The translations under genes were made by a program, and so were the position numbers. Positions 1 to 7,693 of a stretch of DNA of 7,693 bases are shown here, piece after piece. The stretch comes from Myxococcota bacterium (GTDB lineage Bacteria; Myxococcota_A; UBA9160; PR03): positions 1-7,693 of the forward strand of contig JASJBO010000353.1 in NCBI GenBank assembly GCA_030066475.1. Direction: 5' to 3'. Positions within the stretch are counted from its first letter, which is position 1; every line of letters starts with the position of its first letter. The notes below the pieces were generated by a model, which saw only the letters and a program-made list of their open reading frames with translations, was not told where the DNA came from and made no database searches.

Positions 1-1569
1 GGCCGGCCCGCGGCGCGCGCCTCGGCGGCGGGCCGCGTGGTCGAGGTGCTCGGTGCGCCCGGCGACCCCGAGGCCGACTTCCGCGCGATCGCCTGGCGCC
101 ACCGGCTCCCCATCGAGTTCCCCCAGCCGGTGCTGGACGAGGCCCACGCCTTCGCGCCGGGCGTCGCGCCCGAGGAGCGGGCACGCCGTCTCGACCTGAC
201 TGCCCGGCCCTTCGTCACGATCGACCCCGCCACCGCGCGCGACCACGACGACGCCGTCTGCGTCGAGCCCGGCGCCGCCGGCGGCTGGCGGCTGTGGGTG
301 GCGATCGCCGACGTCTCGCACTTCGTGGCCGAGGGCTCGGCGCTCGACCGCGAGGCGCTGCGGCGCGGCAACAGCGTCTACTTCCCGGATCGCGCCATCC
401 CGATGCTGCCCGAGCACCTCTCGGGAGACCTGTGCTCACTGCGTCCCGATACGGAGCGGCTGGCGCTGGCGGCCGAGCTCGAGATCGGAGGCGACGGCGC
501 GGTGCGCGGCGCGCGCTTCCACGAGGCGGTGCTGCGCAGCCGCGCGCGGCTGGTCTACGAGGAGGTGGCGGACGCCATGGCGGAAGGCCCCGCGCGCGAG
601 GGAGAGGTCGGAGAGCAGCTGGTCCGCCTGGGCGCGCTCGCGCGTCGGCTGCTGCGCCGGCGCGTCGCCGGGGGCGCTATCGACCTCGACCTGCCCGAGC
701 CCTGGATCGTACTGGGCGACGACGGCCGGCCGGTCGACGTGCGCCGCGCGGCGCGCACGCTCGCGCATCGGGCGATCGAGGAGGCGATGCTGGCGGCCAA
801 CCGTGCGGTGGCCGAGTGGCTGGCGGCACGCGAGGTCCCGGCGCTCTACCGCGTGCACGAGCCTCCCGCGCCGGCGAAGCTCGACGCCCTGCGCGCGCTC
901 TACGGTCGCTTCGGACTGCTCGAGGGCGCCCGCGACGAGCCGCTCTCGGCCGTGCGTCTCGCCGAGGCGCTGCGTCGGGTCGAGGGGCACCCCGAGGAGC
1001 GCCTGGTGAACCTCGCCACCCTGCGTTCGATGCGCCAGGCGCGCTACGACGCGCGCAACCTGGGCCACTTCGCGCTGGCCTTCGACGCCTATCTGCACTT
1101 CACCTCGCCGATCCGCCGCTACGCCGACCTGGTCGTGCACCGGGCCCTCAAGGACACGCTGGCGGCGGGCGGAGCGTCTCGCGAGCGGGCGGCGGCTCGC
1201 GCGCCGCGCGTGGCGGGCTGGGCGGCGCGCGCCTCCTTCTGCGAACGCGCCGCGCAGGACGCCGAGCGCGAGGCCGTCGACGCCGCGCGCTGCGCCTACA
1301 TGGCCGGGCACCTGGGCGAGGAGTACGAGGGCAGCGTGACCAGCGTGGCGCGGCAGGGCGCCTACGTGACGCTCGATCCGGTCTTCGTCGAGGGCCTCGT
1401 CCACGTGAGCGCGCTGCCCGGCCGCTGGGACCTCGAGCCCGACGCCTACGCGCTGGTCAAGCGCTCGGGCGAGGCGCTGCGCCTGGGCGATCGCCTGCGC
1501 GTGCGCATCGACCGCGTCGACCTGGCGCGCGGCTGGATCGACCTGGGCCTGGTGCGCCGGCTCAGCTGA
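1..1569 (+). CDS. rnr: Ribonuclease R (RNase II/R family exoribonuclease), 5'-truncated by the window edge
   Basis: Processive 3'-to-5' exoribonuclease that degrades structured RNA in the cytoplasm. The frame is open from base 1. The first residues (GRVVEVLG...) match the segment that follows the second cold-shock domain in this family, so the N-terminal RNA-binding domains lie upstream and the GTG at 37 is not the true start. Numbering from the first codon in the window (522 residues visible), the RNB catalytic motif [13 protein letters not shown] is at residues 73-85, with the metal-binding aspartates D75, D81, D83 and D84 all present. The late RNB signature [20 protein letters not shown] follows at about 363-382. 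A C-terminal S1 domain occupies roughly the last 85 residues (from [10 protein letters not shown]). The protein stops directly after S1, without the Lys-rich tail of E. coli RNase R. The TGA stop lies inside a dispersed repeat. The gene converges on the thiolase gene, with 73 nt between stops. RNase II is the less likely alternative. Confidence 0.96.
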   Translation, partial: GRPAARASAAGRVVEVLGAPGDPEADFRAIAWRHRLPIEFPQPVLDEAHAFAPGVAPEERARRLDLTARPFVTIDPATARDHDDAVCVEPGAAGGWRLWVAIADVSHFVAEGSALDREALRRGNSVYFPDRAIPMLPEHLSGDLCSLRPDTERLALAAELEIGGDGAVRGARFHEAVLRSRARLVYEEVADAMAEGPAREGEVGEQLVRLGALARRLLRRRVAGGAIDLDLPEPWIVLGDDGRPVDVRRAARTLAHRAIEEAMLAANRAVAEWLAAREVPALYRVHEPPAPAKLDALRALYGRFGLLEGARDEPLSAVRLAEALRRVEGHPEERLVNLATLRSMRQARYDARNLGHFALAFDAYLHFTSPIRRYADLVVHRALKDTLAAGGASRERAAARAPRVAGWAARASFCERAAQDAEREAVDAARCAYMAGHLGEEYEGSVTSVARQGAYVTLDPVFVEGLVHVSALPGRWDLEPDAYALVKRSGEALRLGDRLRVRIDRVDLARGWIDLGLVRRLS

Positions 1570-1622
1570 TGGACTTCGCTCGCCTGCGGCTCGCTGCGCG
1601 CGCCCGCTGGGCGCTTGCAGGG
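1566..1622 (+). repeat. Dispersed intergenic repeat, copy 1 (overlaps the RNase R stop)
   Basis: The repeat begins CTGATGGA, which supplies the RNase R stop codon (TGA 1567-1569). The 28-nt core follows at 1574-1601: CTTCGCTCGCCT, then G at the one variable position, then CGGCTCGCTGCGCGC. Next is a perfect short hairpin, GCGCCC at 1600-1605 and GGGCGC at 1609-1614 with loop GCT, which overlaps the conserved GCTTGC (1613-1618) and runs into AGGG. Two more copies lie in opposite orientation at 7365-7425 and 7462-7514. The CTGATGGA lead-in is shared with the 7365-7425 copy only. This copy fills most of the gap between the convergent RNase R and thiolase genes. Confidence 0.85.
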
Positions 1623-1642
1623 GGCTTCTGCTCCGCCCGGGC

Positions 1643-2872
1643 TCAGAGTCGCTCGATGATCGTGGCGGTTCCCATGCCGCCGCCCGTGCACATCGTCACG
1701 AGGCCGGTCGTCTTGTCCTGGCGCTCGAGCTCGTCGAGCAGGGTCCCGATCAGCATGCCGCCGGTCGCGCCGATCGGGTGGCCCAGCGCGATGGCGCCGC
1801 CGTTGACGTTGCACTTCGCCCAGTCGACGCCGGTGTCGCGCAGGAACTTGAGCACGACCGAGGCGAAGGCCTCGTTGACCTCGAACAGGTCGATGTCGTC
1901 GAAGCTCATGCCGGCGTTCTCGACGCAGCGGCGCGCGGCGGGCCCAGGGGCCGTCAGCATGATGACCGGCTCGGTGCCGGCGACGGCCGTCATGACGACC
2001 CGTGCGCGGGGCTTCAGCCCGTGCGCCTTGGCGTAGTCCGGCGAGGCCACCAGCACGGCGGACGCGCCGTCGACGACGCCCGACGAGTTGCCGCCGTGGT
2101 GGACGTGGCGGATCTCCTCGACGTCGGGGTAGGCCTGCCGGGCGGTCTCGTCGATCGACAGCGCCTTGCCGTCGCGGACGTGGGCGCCCATGCCGGCGAA
2201 GGACGGTGCGAGCCCGGCCAGGTCCTCGAGCGTGGTGCCCGGCCGCGGGTGCTCGTCGCGGTCGAGCGCGAGCGAGCCGTCGTCGTGGCGGATCGGGACC
2301 AGCGCCGCGTCGAAGCGGCCGGCCTCGATCGCGGCGGCGGCGCGCGCCTGGCTGTCGACACCGATCTGGTCGCAGTCCTCGCGCGTGAAGCCCTCGACCG
2401 TCGCGATCAGGTCGGCCGAGATGCCCTGGGGCACCATGGCGTACTGGTCTTCGAGGTGGGGGTTGTTCGCGCTGAAGCCGTCGACGTGGAGCGGTGCCGG
2501 GCGCGACATCGACTCCACCCCGCCCGCCACGACGAGCTGCTGGAAGCCGGCGCGCACGCCCATCGCGGCGAAGTTGACCGCCTGCTGGCCCGAGCCGCAG
2601 AAGCGGTTGAGCGTGACGCCCGGCGCGTCGAGCGACCAGCCCGCGTCGAGGGCGGCCATCCGGGCGATGTCCATGGCGTGGTCGCCGGAGCCCGCGCCGC
2701 AGCCCATCACGACGTCGTCGACCTCGGCCGTCTCGAACCCGTTGCGCTCCTGCAGCCCGTTCAGCACCTGGGCGAGGATGCGCTGCGGATGGACCTCGTG
2801 GAGCGCGCCGGTCTTCTTCCCCTTGCCACGCGGAGAGCGGACGGCGTCGAGGATCCAGGCTTCGGACTGCAT
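1643..2872 (-). CDS. Acetyl-CoA C-acyltransferase (thiolase, FadA/PhaA family)
   Basis: Cytoplasmic thiolase that either cleaves 3-ketoacyl-CoA with CoA in beta-oxidation or condenses two acetyl-CoA. The sequence alone does not settle the direction. At 409 residues it is full length for the family. The nucleophilic cysteine is C92 in [11 protein letters not shown]. The second half carries [14 protein letters not shown] (about 259-272), NEAFA (333-337), the catalytic histidine H365 in [15 protein letters not shown], and the acid/base cysteine C395 in CTGGGMG. All expected catalytic residues are present. The ATG at 2872 is fixed by a strong Shine-Dalgarno, GGAGGAG, 8 nt upstream. The gene lies 103 nt downstream of the aminotransferase on the same strand, a gap large enough for its own promoter, although I could not identify convincing -10/-35 boxes. 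No FadB-type hydratase/dehydrogenase partner is in the window. Confidence 0.95.
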   Translation of the reverse strand: MQSEAWILDAVRSPRGKGKKTGALHEVHPQRILAQVLNGLQERNGFETAEVDDVVMGCGAGSGDHAMDIARMAALDAGWSLDAPGVTLNRFCGSGQQAVNFAAMGVRAGFQQLVVAGGVESMSRPAPLHVDGFSANNPHLEDQYAMVPQGISADLIATVEGFTREDCDQIGVDSQARAAAAIEAGRFDAALVPIRHDDGSLALDRDEHPRPGTTLEDLAGLAPSFAGMGAHVRDGKALSIDETARQAYPDVEEIRHVHHGGNSSGVVDGASAVLVASPDYAKAHGLKPRARVVMTAVAGTEPVIMLTAPGPAARRCVENAGMSFDDIDLFEVNEAFASVVLKFLRDTGVDWAKCNVNGGAIALGHPIGATGGMLIGTLLDELERQDKTTGLVTMCTGGGMGTATIIERL

Positions 2873-2880
2873 GTCGGGTT

Positions 2881-2887
2881 CTCCTCC
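2881..2887 (-). promoter_or_regulatory. Strong Shine-Dalgarno of the thiolase gene
   Basis: On the minus strand the sequence reads GGAGGAG, then AACCCGAC, then ATG. This is a near-perfect anti-16S match with 8-nt spacing. It fixes the thiolase start and is clearly stronger than the ribosome binding sites of the three upstream genes, which suggests independent or higher translation of the thiolase. Confidence 0.8.
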
Positions 2888-2932
2888 GGTCAGAGCTTCG
2901 GCATCGGCAGTGGCAGGATATCCCGATCGGAC

Positions 2933-2968
2933 CCGAGGGCGACCGCTGCCGTTCGATGCCTCCCTCGG
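2933..2968 (-). repeat. Inverted repeat between aminotransferase and thiolase (possible terminator or processing hairpin)
   Basis: CCGAGGG at 2933-2939 and CCCTCGG at 2962-2968 are perfect 7-bp complements around a 22-nt loop, and the arms extend further (CGATC/ATCG) across a bulge. The structure begins 7 nt after the aminotransferase stop, which suits a transcript 3' end. No T-run follows on the minus strand, so an ordinary intrinsic terminator is not supported. Short palindromes GGATATCC (2916-2923) and CCGATCGG (2923-2930) lie beside it. At this GC content, chance pairing is a real alternative. Confidence 0.35.
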
Positions 2969-2975
2969 ATCGCCG

Positions 2976-4148
2976 CTACGCGCTCAGGAACTCCAGGACG
3001 GCGTCGACGACCCGGCCCAGCTGATCCGGGGCGAGCTGCTCGTGGACGGGGAGGGCGAGCACCTCGCGGGCGGCGGCCTCGGTGGCGGGCAGACCGGCCG
3101 CCGGCGCGGCGTCGGCGAAACAGGGCTGCTGGTGCAGCCCGAGCGGGTAGTAGACCGCGCTCTCGACGCCGCGCTCCGCGAGGTGGGCGATCAGCGCGGC
3201 GCGGCGCGCGGCGGGCACGCGGACCACGTACTGGTGGTAGACGTGCCCGGCGGGCGCGACCAGCGGCGCCGGGGTGCGCAGGGGCAGGCCGCCGGCGTCG
3301 AGCGGCGCGCGGGCGTCGCGCGCCCCGGCCGCGGCGAAGGCGGCGTCGTAGCCGGCCGCGTGGGCGCGGCGCGCCTCGGTCCACGGCTCGAGGTGCGGCA
3401 GCTTGACGCGCAGGACGGCCGCCTGGAGCGCGTCCATGCGCGCGTTGAAGCCGACCTCGACATGCCGCTGGTCGGGGCCCTGGCCGTGGTTGCGCAGGCG
3501 CGCGATCCGCGCGGCGAGCGCCGGGTCGTCGGTGGTGCACAGCCCGCCCTCGCCGGCGCCGGCCAGGTTCTTGGTCGGGTAGAAGCTGAAGCACCCCACG
3601 GCGCCGTGGCCCCCGACGCGGCGCCCGCTGGCGTCGCGCGCGCCGATCGCCTGGGCGGCGTCCTCGATCAGCGGCACGCCCAGCTCGCGGGCGACGTCGA
3701 GCAGGGGGGCGAGCTCGAGCGGGCGTCCGTACAGGTGGACGACGAGCACGGCGCGCAGCCGCGAGCAGCCGCGCGCGGCCTGGCGCAGCGAGGCGGGGGT
3801 GACCCCACAGCTCGCCGGGTCGACGTCGGCGAACACGGGGCGCGCACCCTGCAGCGCGATCGCGCCCGCGCTCGCGAAGAAGCTGAAGCCGGGGCAGAGC
3901 ACCTCGTCGCCGGCGCCCACGTCGAGCGCCGTGAGCGCGAGGCGCAGCGCGTCGGTTCCCGAGCCGCAGGCGACGGCGTGCGCCGTCTCGCAGAAGTCCG
4001 CCAGCTCGCGCTCGAGCGCCTCGACCTCGGGCCCCAGCACGAGCTGGCCGCTCGCGAGCACGCCTTCGAGCGCGGCGCGCAGCTCGTCGCCGAGGGCGGC
4101 GTGCTGCGCGGCGAGGTCGAGCATCCGGACGCGGGCAGGAGCGGGCAC
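2976..4148 (-). CDS. DegT/DnrJ/EryC1/StrS-family PLP-dependent sugar aminotransferase
   Basis: PLP enzyme predicted to transfer an amino group, usually from glutamate, to a keto group of a nucleotide-linked sugar. This step makes amino sugars for O-antigen, capsule or glycosylated metabolites. At 390 residues it has the family's usual length. The phosphate-binding segment GSGTDAL is at 62-68, the cofactor-contacting aspartate is D163 in EDAAQA, and the Schiff-base lysine is K193 in SFYPTKNL. RNHGQG (219-224), GFNARMDALQAA (233-244) and the C-terminal YYPLGLHQQPCF (333-344) are typical of sugar-aminotransferase members. I chose the GTG at 4148 because GGAG lies 10 nt upstream. An in-frame ATG at codon 9 (4124-4122) is the alternative. 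The gene starts 15 nt after the glycosyltransferase stop, so the two are probably co-transcribed. Which sugar, and which carbon is aminated, cannot be read from the sequence. Confidence 0.93.
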   Translation of the reverse strand: MPAPARVRMLDLAAQHAALGDELRAALEGVLASGQLVLGPEVEALERELADFCETAHAVACGSGTDALRLALTALDVGAGDEVLCPGFSFFASAGAIALQGARPVFADVDPASCGVTPASLRQAARGCSRLRAVLVVHLYGRPLELAPLLDVARELGVPLIEDAAQAIGARDASGRRVGGHGAVGCFSFYPTKNLAGAGEGGLCTTDDPALAARIARLRNHGQGPDQRHVEVGFNARMDALQAAVLRVKLPHLEPWTEARRAHAAGYDAAFAAAGARDARAPLDAGGLPLRTPAPLVAPAGHVYHQYVVRVPAARRAALIAHLAERGVESAVYYPLGLHQQPCFADAAPAAGLPATEAAAREVLALPVHEQLAPDQLGRVVDAVLEFLSA

Positions 4149-4158
4149 GTCGCGGCAG

Positions 4159-4162
4159 CTCC
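4159..4162 (-). promoter_or_regulatory. Ribosome binding site for the aminotransferase GTG start
   Basis: GGAG on the minus strand lies between the glycosyltransferase TGA and the aminotransferase GTG, 10 nt before the start codon. It supports the GTG start over the internal ATG, which has no comparable purine-rich site upstream. Confidence 0.5.
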
Positions 4163-4163
4163 G

Positions 4164-5294
4164 TCAGCCGTCCGCGGCGCCTTCCAGCGCGAGCTGGATC
4201 TCGCGCTGGATCTCGACGCGGAAGCGGGCCGCCGAGAAGCGCTCGGCGTGAGTCCGGATCAGCTTGGCGTCGAAGTGGGGCTCGGCCGCCTCGAAGCGCT
4301 CGAGCGCCCGCACCAGGGCGTCGGGCGTCTGCGCGTCGAGCCACACGCCGGTGGCGCGCGCGGCCGCGTGCGGAGGGCCGTCCAACGGCAGCACGGTCTC
4401 GCGCGCGCCGCCGCGCGAGAACGCGATCACCGGCCGCCCGGCGGACTGCGCCTCGAGCGGGGCGAGGCCGAAGTCCTCGTCCTGCGGGTGCAGGAGCGCG
4501 CGGCAGCGCGCCAGCAGTCCGGCGAGCTCCCGGTCCGACACGCGTCCGACGAACTCGACCCCGCGCCCGGCGCGCCGCTCGGCGACGGCCCGTCCCGGAC
4601 CGTCGCCCACCACGACGAGGCGGCGCCCGCTGCGGACGCAGGCGTCGATCGCGACGTCCTCGCGCTTGTAGGGCACGAAGGCCGCGAGCAGCAGGTAGAA
4701 ATCGTCCGGCGCGCGGCCGTCCGGCCGGAAGCGCTCGGTGTCGACCGGCGGGTGCACCACCCGCGCCCGCCGGCCGTAGCGGCGCTCGATGCGGTCGGCG
4801 ACTGCCGCCGAGATGGCGGTGAAGCGGGTGACCCGGTCCGGTGTGCTGGTGCGCCGGTCGAAGCGGCGCAGGGTGCGCACCAGGGGCGTGGCGAGCGCGC
4901 GCCGCGCGCCGCGCCCGAGATAGGCGTCGGCCTGGTCCCAGACGTAGCGCATGGGCGTCAGGCAGTAGCAGAGGTGGGGCGTGCCGGGCGGTGGGCGGAT
5001 GCCCTTGGCGACGGCGTGACTCACCGACAGCACGAGGTCGCAGTCCGCCACCCGCAGCCGCTCGATCGCCCACGGGAACAGCGGCAGCAGCTTGCGGTAG
5101 TGACGGGCGCGGCCGGGCACCGCGTCGAGGACGCTCGGATGGACGCGCAACGCGTCGATGCGCTCGGTGGTGCTGCCGGGCAGGTGGAACAGGGTGTAGA
5201 GGTCGGCGTCGGGGAACAGCGCGGCGAGCTCGTCGAGCACGCGCTCGCCGCCGCGCAGACCGGTGAGCCAGTCGTGCACCAGGGCGACGCGCAC
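4164..5294 (-). CDS. GT4-family (GT-B fold) glycosyltransferase
   Basis: Predicted retaining glycosyltransferase that moves a sugar from a nucleotide donor onto a lipid-linked or growing glycan at the cytoplasmic face of the membrane. From the GTG at 5294 it has 376 residues. The N-terminus VRVALVHDWLTGLRGGERVL is the standard first strand and glycine-rich acceptor loop of the GT-B fold. VVGDGPG (228-234) is the usual donor-side loop, and EDFGLAPLE (E273 to E281) is the E-x7-E donor-binding motif. CYCLTPMRYVWD (109-120) resembles WbaZ-like mannosyl- or rhamnosyltransferases. That resemblance is a recollection and does not fix the substrate. No signal peptide or membrane segment is evident. 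The GTG was chosen because it begins at the conserved first strand and sits 2 nt after the ABC-F stop, consistent with translational coupling. The frame stays open further upstream, but the extra residues are Arg/Gly-rich and look like out-of-frame ABC-F sequence. Confidence 0.92.
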   Translation of the reverse strand: MRVALVHDWLTGLRGGERVLDELAALFPDADLYTLFHLPGSTTERIDALRVHPSVLDAVPGRARHYRKLLPLFPWAIERLRVADCDLVLSVSHAVAKGIRPPPGTPHLCYCLTPMRYVWDQADAYLGRGARRALATPLVRTLRRFDRRTSTPDRVTRFTAISAAVADRIERRYGRRARVVHPPVDTERFRPDGRAPDDFYLLLAAFVPYKREDVAIDACVRSGRRLVVVGDGPGRAVAERRAGRGVEFVGRVSDRELAGLLARCRALLHPQDEDFGLAPLEAQSAGRPVIAFSRGGARETVLPLDGPPHAAARATGVWLDAQTPDALVRALERFEAAEPHFDAKLIRTHAERFSAARFRVEIQREIQLALEGAADG

Positions 5295-5296
5295 CG

Positions 5297-7264
<1,968 letters not shown>

Positions 7265-7364
7265 GGCCGGGAACGTAGCAACCGCGGCCCGTCCGGCTCC
7301 GGGCGCGGCAGCTTCGATCGTCCCGCCGGCCTCGCAGACGGTCCGAAGCTCCAAGGTCGCCCGC
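7265..7364 (-). other. Leader region upstream of the ABC-F gene (or a short N-terminal extension)
   Basis: About 100 nt between the ABC-F GTG and repeat copy 2. On the minus strand it is open in the ABC-F frame back to the TTG at 7354, adding 30 Ala/Gly-rich residues without a recognisable motif. It is more likely untranslated leader and promoter region. I could not identify convincing -10/-35 elements, as expected for a GC-rich genome with degenerate promoters. Confidence 0.35.
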
Positions 7365-7425
7365 GCAAGCGGAGCCGCGTAGCGGCGGAGCGCGCAGCGA
7401 GCCGAAGGCGAGCGAAGTCCATCAG
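7365..7425 (-). repeat. Dispersed intergenic repeat, copy 2
   Basis: Read on the minus strand it begins CTGATGGA, as in the copy at 1566-1622. The 28-nt core follows (7417 down to 7390), with T at the variable position. Then come TCC, the perfect small hairpin GCCGC-TAC-GCGGC (7386 down to 7374), TCC, and the conserved GCTTGC (7370-7365). It is head-to-tail with the copy at 7462-7514 and precedes the ABC-F gene, so it probably lies in the sigma gene's 3' region or the ABC-F leader. Confidence 0.85.
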
Positions 7426-7428
7426 GCC

Positions 7429-7462
7429 GTACCCGCGAACCGCCCAGTCCCTACGCGGGCAC
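7429..7462. repeat. Inverted repeat in the spacer between repeat copies 2 and 3
   Basis: CCCGCG at 7432-7437 pairs with CGCGGG at 7454-7459. After one mismatch, two further pairs form (7429-7430 with 7461-7462). This gives 8 of 9 pairs around a 16-nt loop. No T-run flanks it on either strand. It separates the two tandem repeat copies, and the stem could arise by chance in such GC-rich sequence. Confidence 0.35.
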
Positions 7463-7514
7463 CCTGCAAGCGGAGGCGAAGCCGGAGCGCGCAGCGAGCC
7501 GTAGGCGAGCGAAG
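7462..7514 (-). repeat. Dispersed intergenic repeat, copy 3
   Basis: On the minus strand the 28-nt core runs from 7514 down to 7487, with A at the variable position. It is followed by TCC, the mini-palindrome GGC-TTC-GCC, TCC, and GCTTGCAGGG (7471-7462). The TCC-palindrome-TCC-GCTTGC architecture matches the copy at 7365-7425, although the palindrome differs in sequence and length. The CTGATGGA lead-in of the other two copies is missing. In its place a large hairpin (7515-7546) abuts the core. Confidence 0.85.
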
Positions 7515-7546
7515 GCTGGCGCGGCCTTCGGCCGCGCTTCGCCAGC
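7515..7546 (-). terminator. Stem-loop directly after the sigma factor stop codon
   Basis: On the minus strand, outer arms GCTGGC (7546-7541) and GCCAGC (7520-7515) enclose an inner perfect stem GCGGCC-GAA-GGCCGC (7535-7521). A 5-nt bulge (7540-7536) lies on the 5' side. This totals 12 GC-rich pairs. The last base of the sigma TAG stop is the first base of the stem. The position fits a transcript 3'-end structure. No T-run follows, since repeat copy 3 begins at once, so it is not a canonical intrinsic terminator. It could instead block 3' exonucleases or assist another termination mode. Confidence 0.5.
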
Positions 7547-7693
7547 TAAGGCTCCAGGATCGGATGGAGGCGCTGCGCGGGCATCGTCTCGCGCAGCTTC
7601 TTGAGCGCACGAGCCTCGAGCTGGCGGACGCGCTCGCGCGACAGGCCCAGCGACTGGCCGATCTGCTCGAGCGTGTGCTCCTCTTCGCCGCCC
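7546..7693 (-). CDS. Sigma-70 family RNA polymerase sigma factor, C-terminal fragment (region 4), rest outside the window
   Basis: Only the last 48 residues are in the window. They read GGEEEHTLEQIGQSLG and continue with LSRERVRQLEARALKKLRE. This is sigma region 4.2, the helix-turn-helix that recognises the -35 element, with the RERVRQLE recognition-helix signature and the trailing ALKKLR typical of group 1/2 (RpoD/RpoS-like) factors. The protein ends 14 residues later (...HPILEP) at the TAG 7548-7546. The frame starts at 7692 and the 5' part lies beyond the right edge. Which sigma class it is (primary, RpoS-like or RpoH-like) cannot be decided from this fragment, so I give no symbol. Confidence 0.9.
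   Translation of the reverse strand, partial: GGEEEHTLEQIGQSLGLSRERVRQLEARALKKLRETMPAQRLHPILEP

Noticed and set aside
37..1569. RNase R beginning at the GTG at base 37
   Set aside because: The frame is open to base 1 and the first residues match an internal part of RNase R, so the gene is cut by the window edge and does not start at 37.
1569..1601. A small peptide starting [11 protein letters not shown] encoded by the repeat core
   Set aside because: The only variable core base is the third position of a Leu codon (CTG, CTT, CTA), which hints at coding. One variable site proves little, however, and it has about a one in three chance of being a third position. The frames diverge after the core because the palindrome length differs, copy 3 lacks the ATG, and no Shine-Dalgarno is seen. 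Nucleotide-level conservation is the simpler explanation.
2890..5073. A minus-strand frame of about 727 codons over the glycosyltransferase and aminotransferase
   Set aside because: It is out of frame with both genes, extremely Arg/Pro-rich, has no recognisable motif, and overlaps two well-supported coding sequences.
7426..7461. tRNA or other structured RNA gene in the spacer (a GGTTCGCGGG-like string on the minus strand)
   Set aside because: The stretch is far too short for a cloverleaf, with no acceptor stem or anticodon arm. Only a simple imperfect hairpin can be drawn.
7365..7514. CRISPR array, because of the tandem repeats
   Set aside because: There are only two local copies with one spacer-like gap, the third copy is far away in opposite orientation, and there are no cas genes.

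Overview
The window is very GC-rich throughout (judged by eye), almost completely coding, and has strong GC bias at third codon positions. The gene content is ordinary bacterial chromosome: RNase R, a FadA/PhaA-type thiolase, a sugar aminotransferase, a GT4 glycosyltransferase, an ABC-F ATPase and a sigma-70 factor. The composition and protein style resemble high-GC deltaproteobacterial lineages (Myxococcota- or Binatota-like). That placement is an impression, not something the sequence proves.

Layout. A 5'-truncated RNase R gene runs rightward (1-1569). It converges on a leftward block that fills the rest of the window. In transcription order (right to left) this block is: the 3' end of a sigma-70 factor gene (7693-7546), a 281-nt repeat-rich spacer, an ABC-F ATPase (7264-5297), a GT4 glycosyltransferase (5294-4164), a DegT/DnrJ/EryC1/StrS aminotransferase (4148-2976) and, after a 103-nt gap, a thiolase (2872-1643). 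ABC-F and glycosyltransferase are 2 nt apart, and glycosyltransferase and aminotransferase are 15 nt apart. These three therefore look like one operon. The thiolase has its own strong ribosome binding site and may be a separate unit.

Functionally, the aminotransferase and glycosyltransferase could make and transfer an amino sugar for a surface glycan. The ABC-F protein is expected to act on ribosomes, RNase R on RNA turnover, and the thiolase in acyl-CoA metabolism. No single pathway joins all of them.

The most interesting signal is non-coding. A 28-nt core repeat occurs three times with only one variable position: once across the RNase R stop codon and twice in tandem in the spacer after the sigma gene. 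In each copy the core is followed by a short palindrome and then GCTTGC. The palindrome differs in sequence between copies but is self-complementary with a 3-nt loop each time. Every copy lies downstream of a gene's stop and points the same way as that gene. This looks like a dispersed intergenic repeat family with a conserved small hairpin, possibly linked to transcript 3' ends. I found no CRISPR array, tRNA, rRNA, insertion sequence or defence system.
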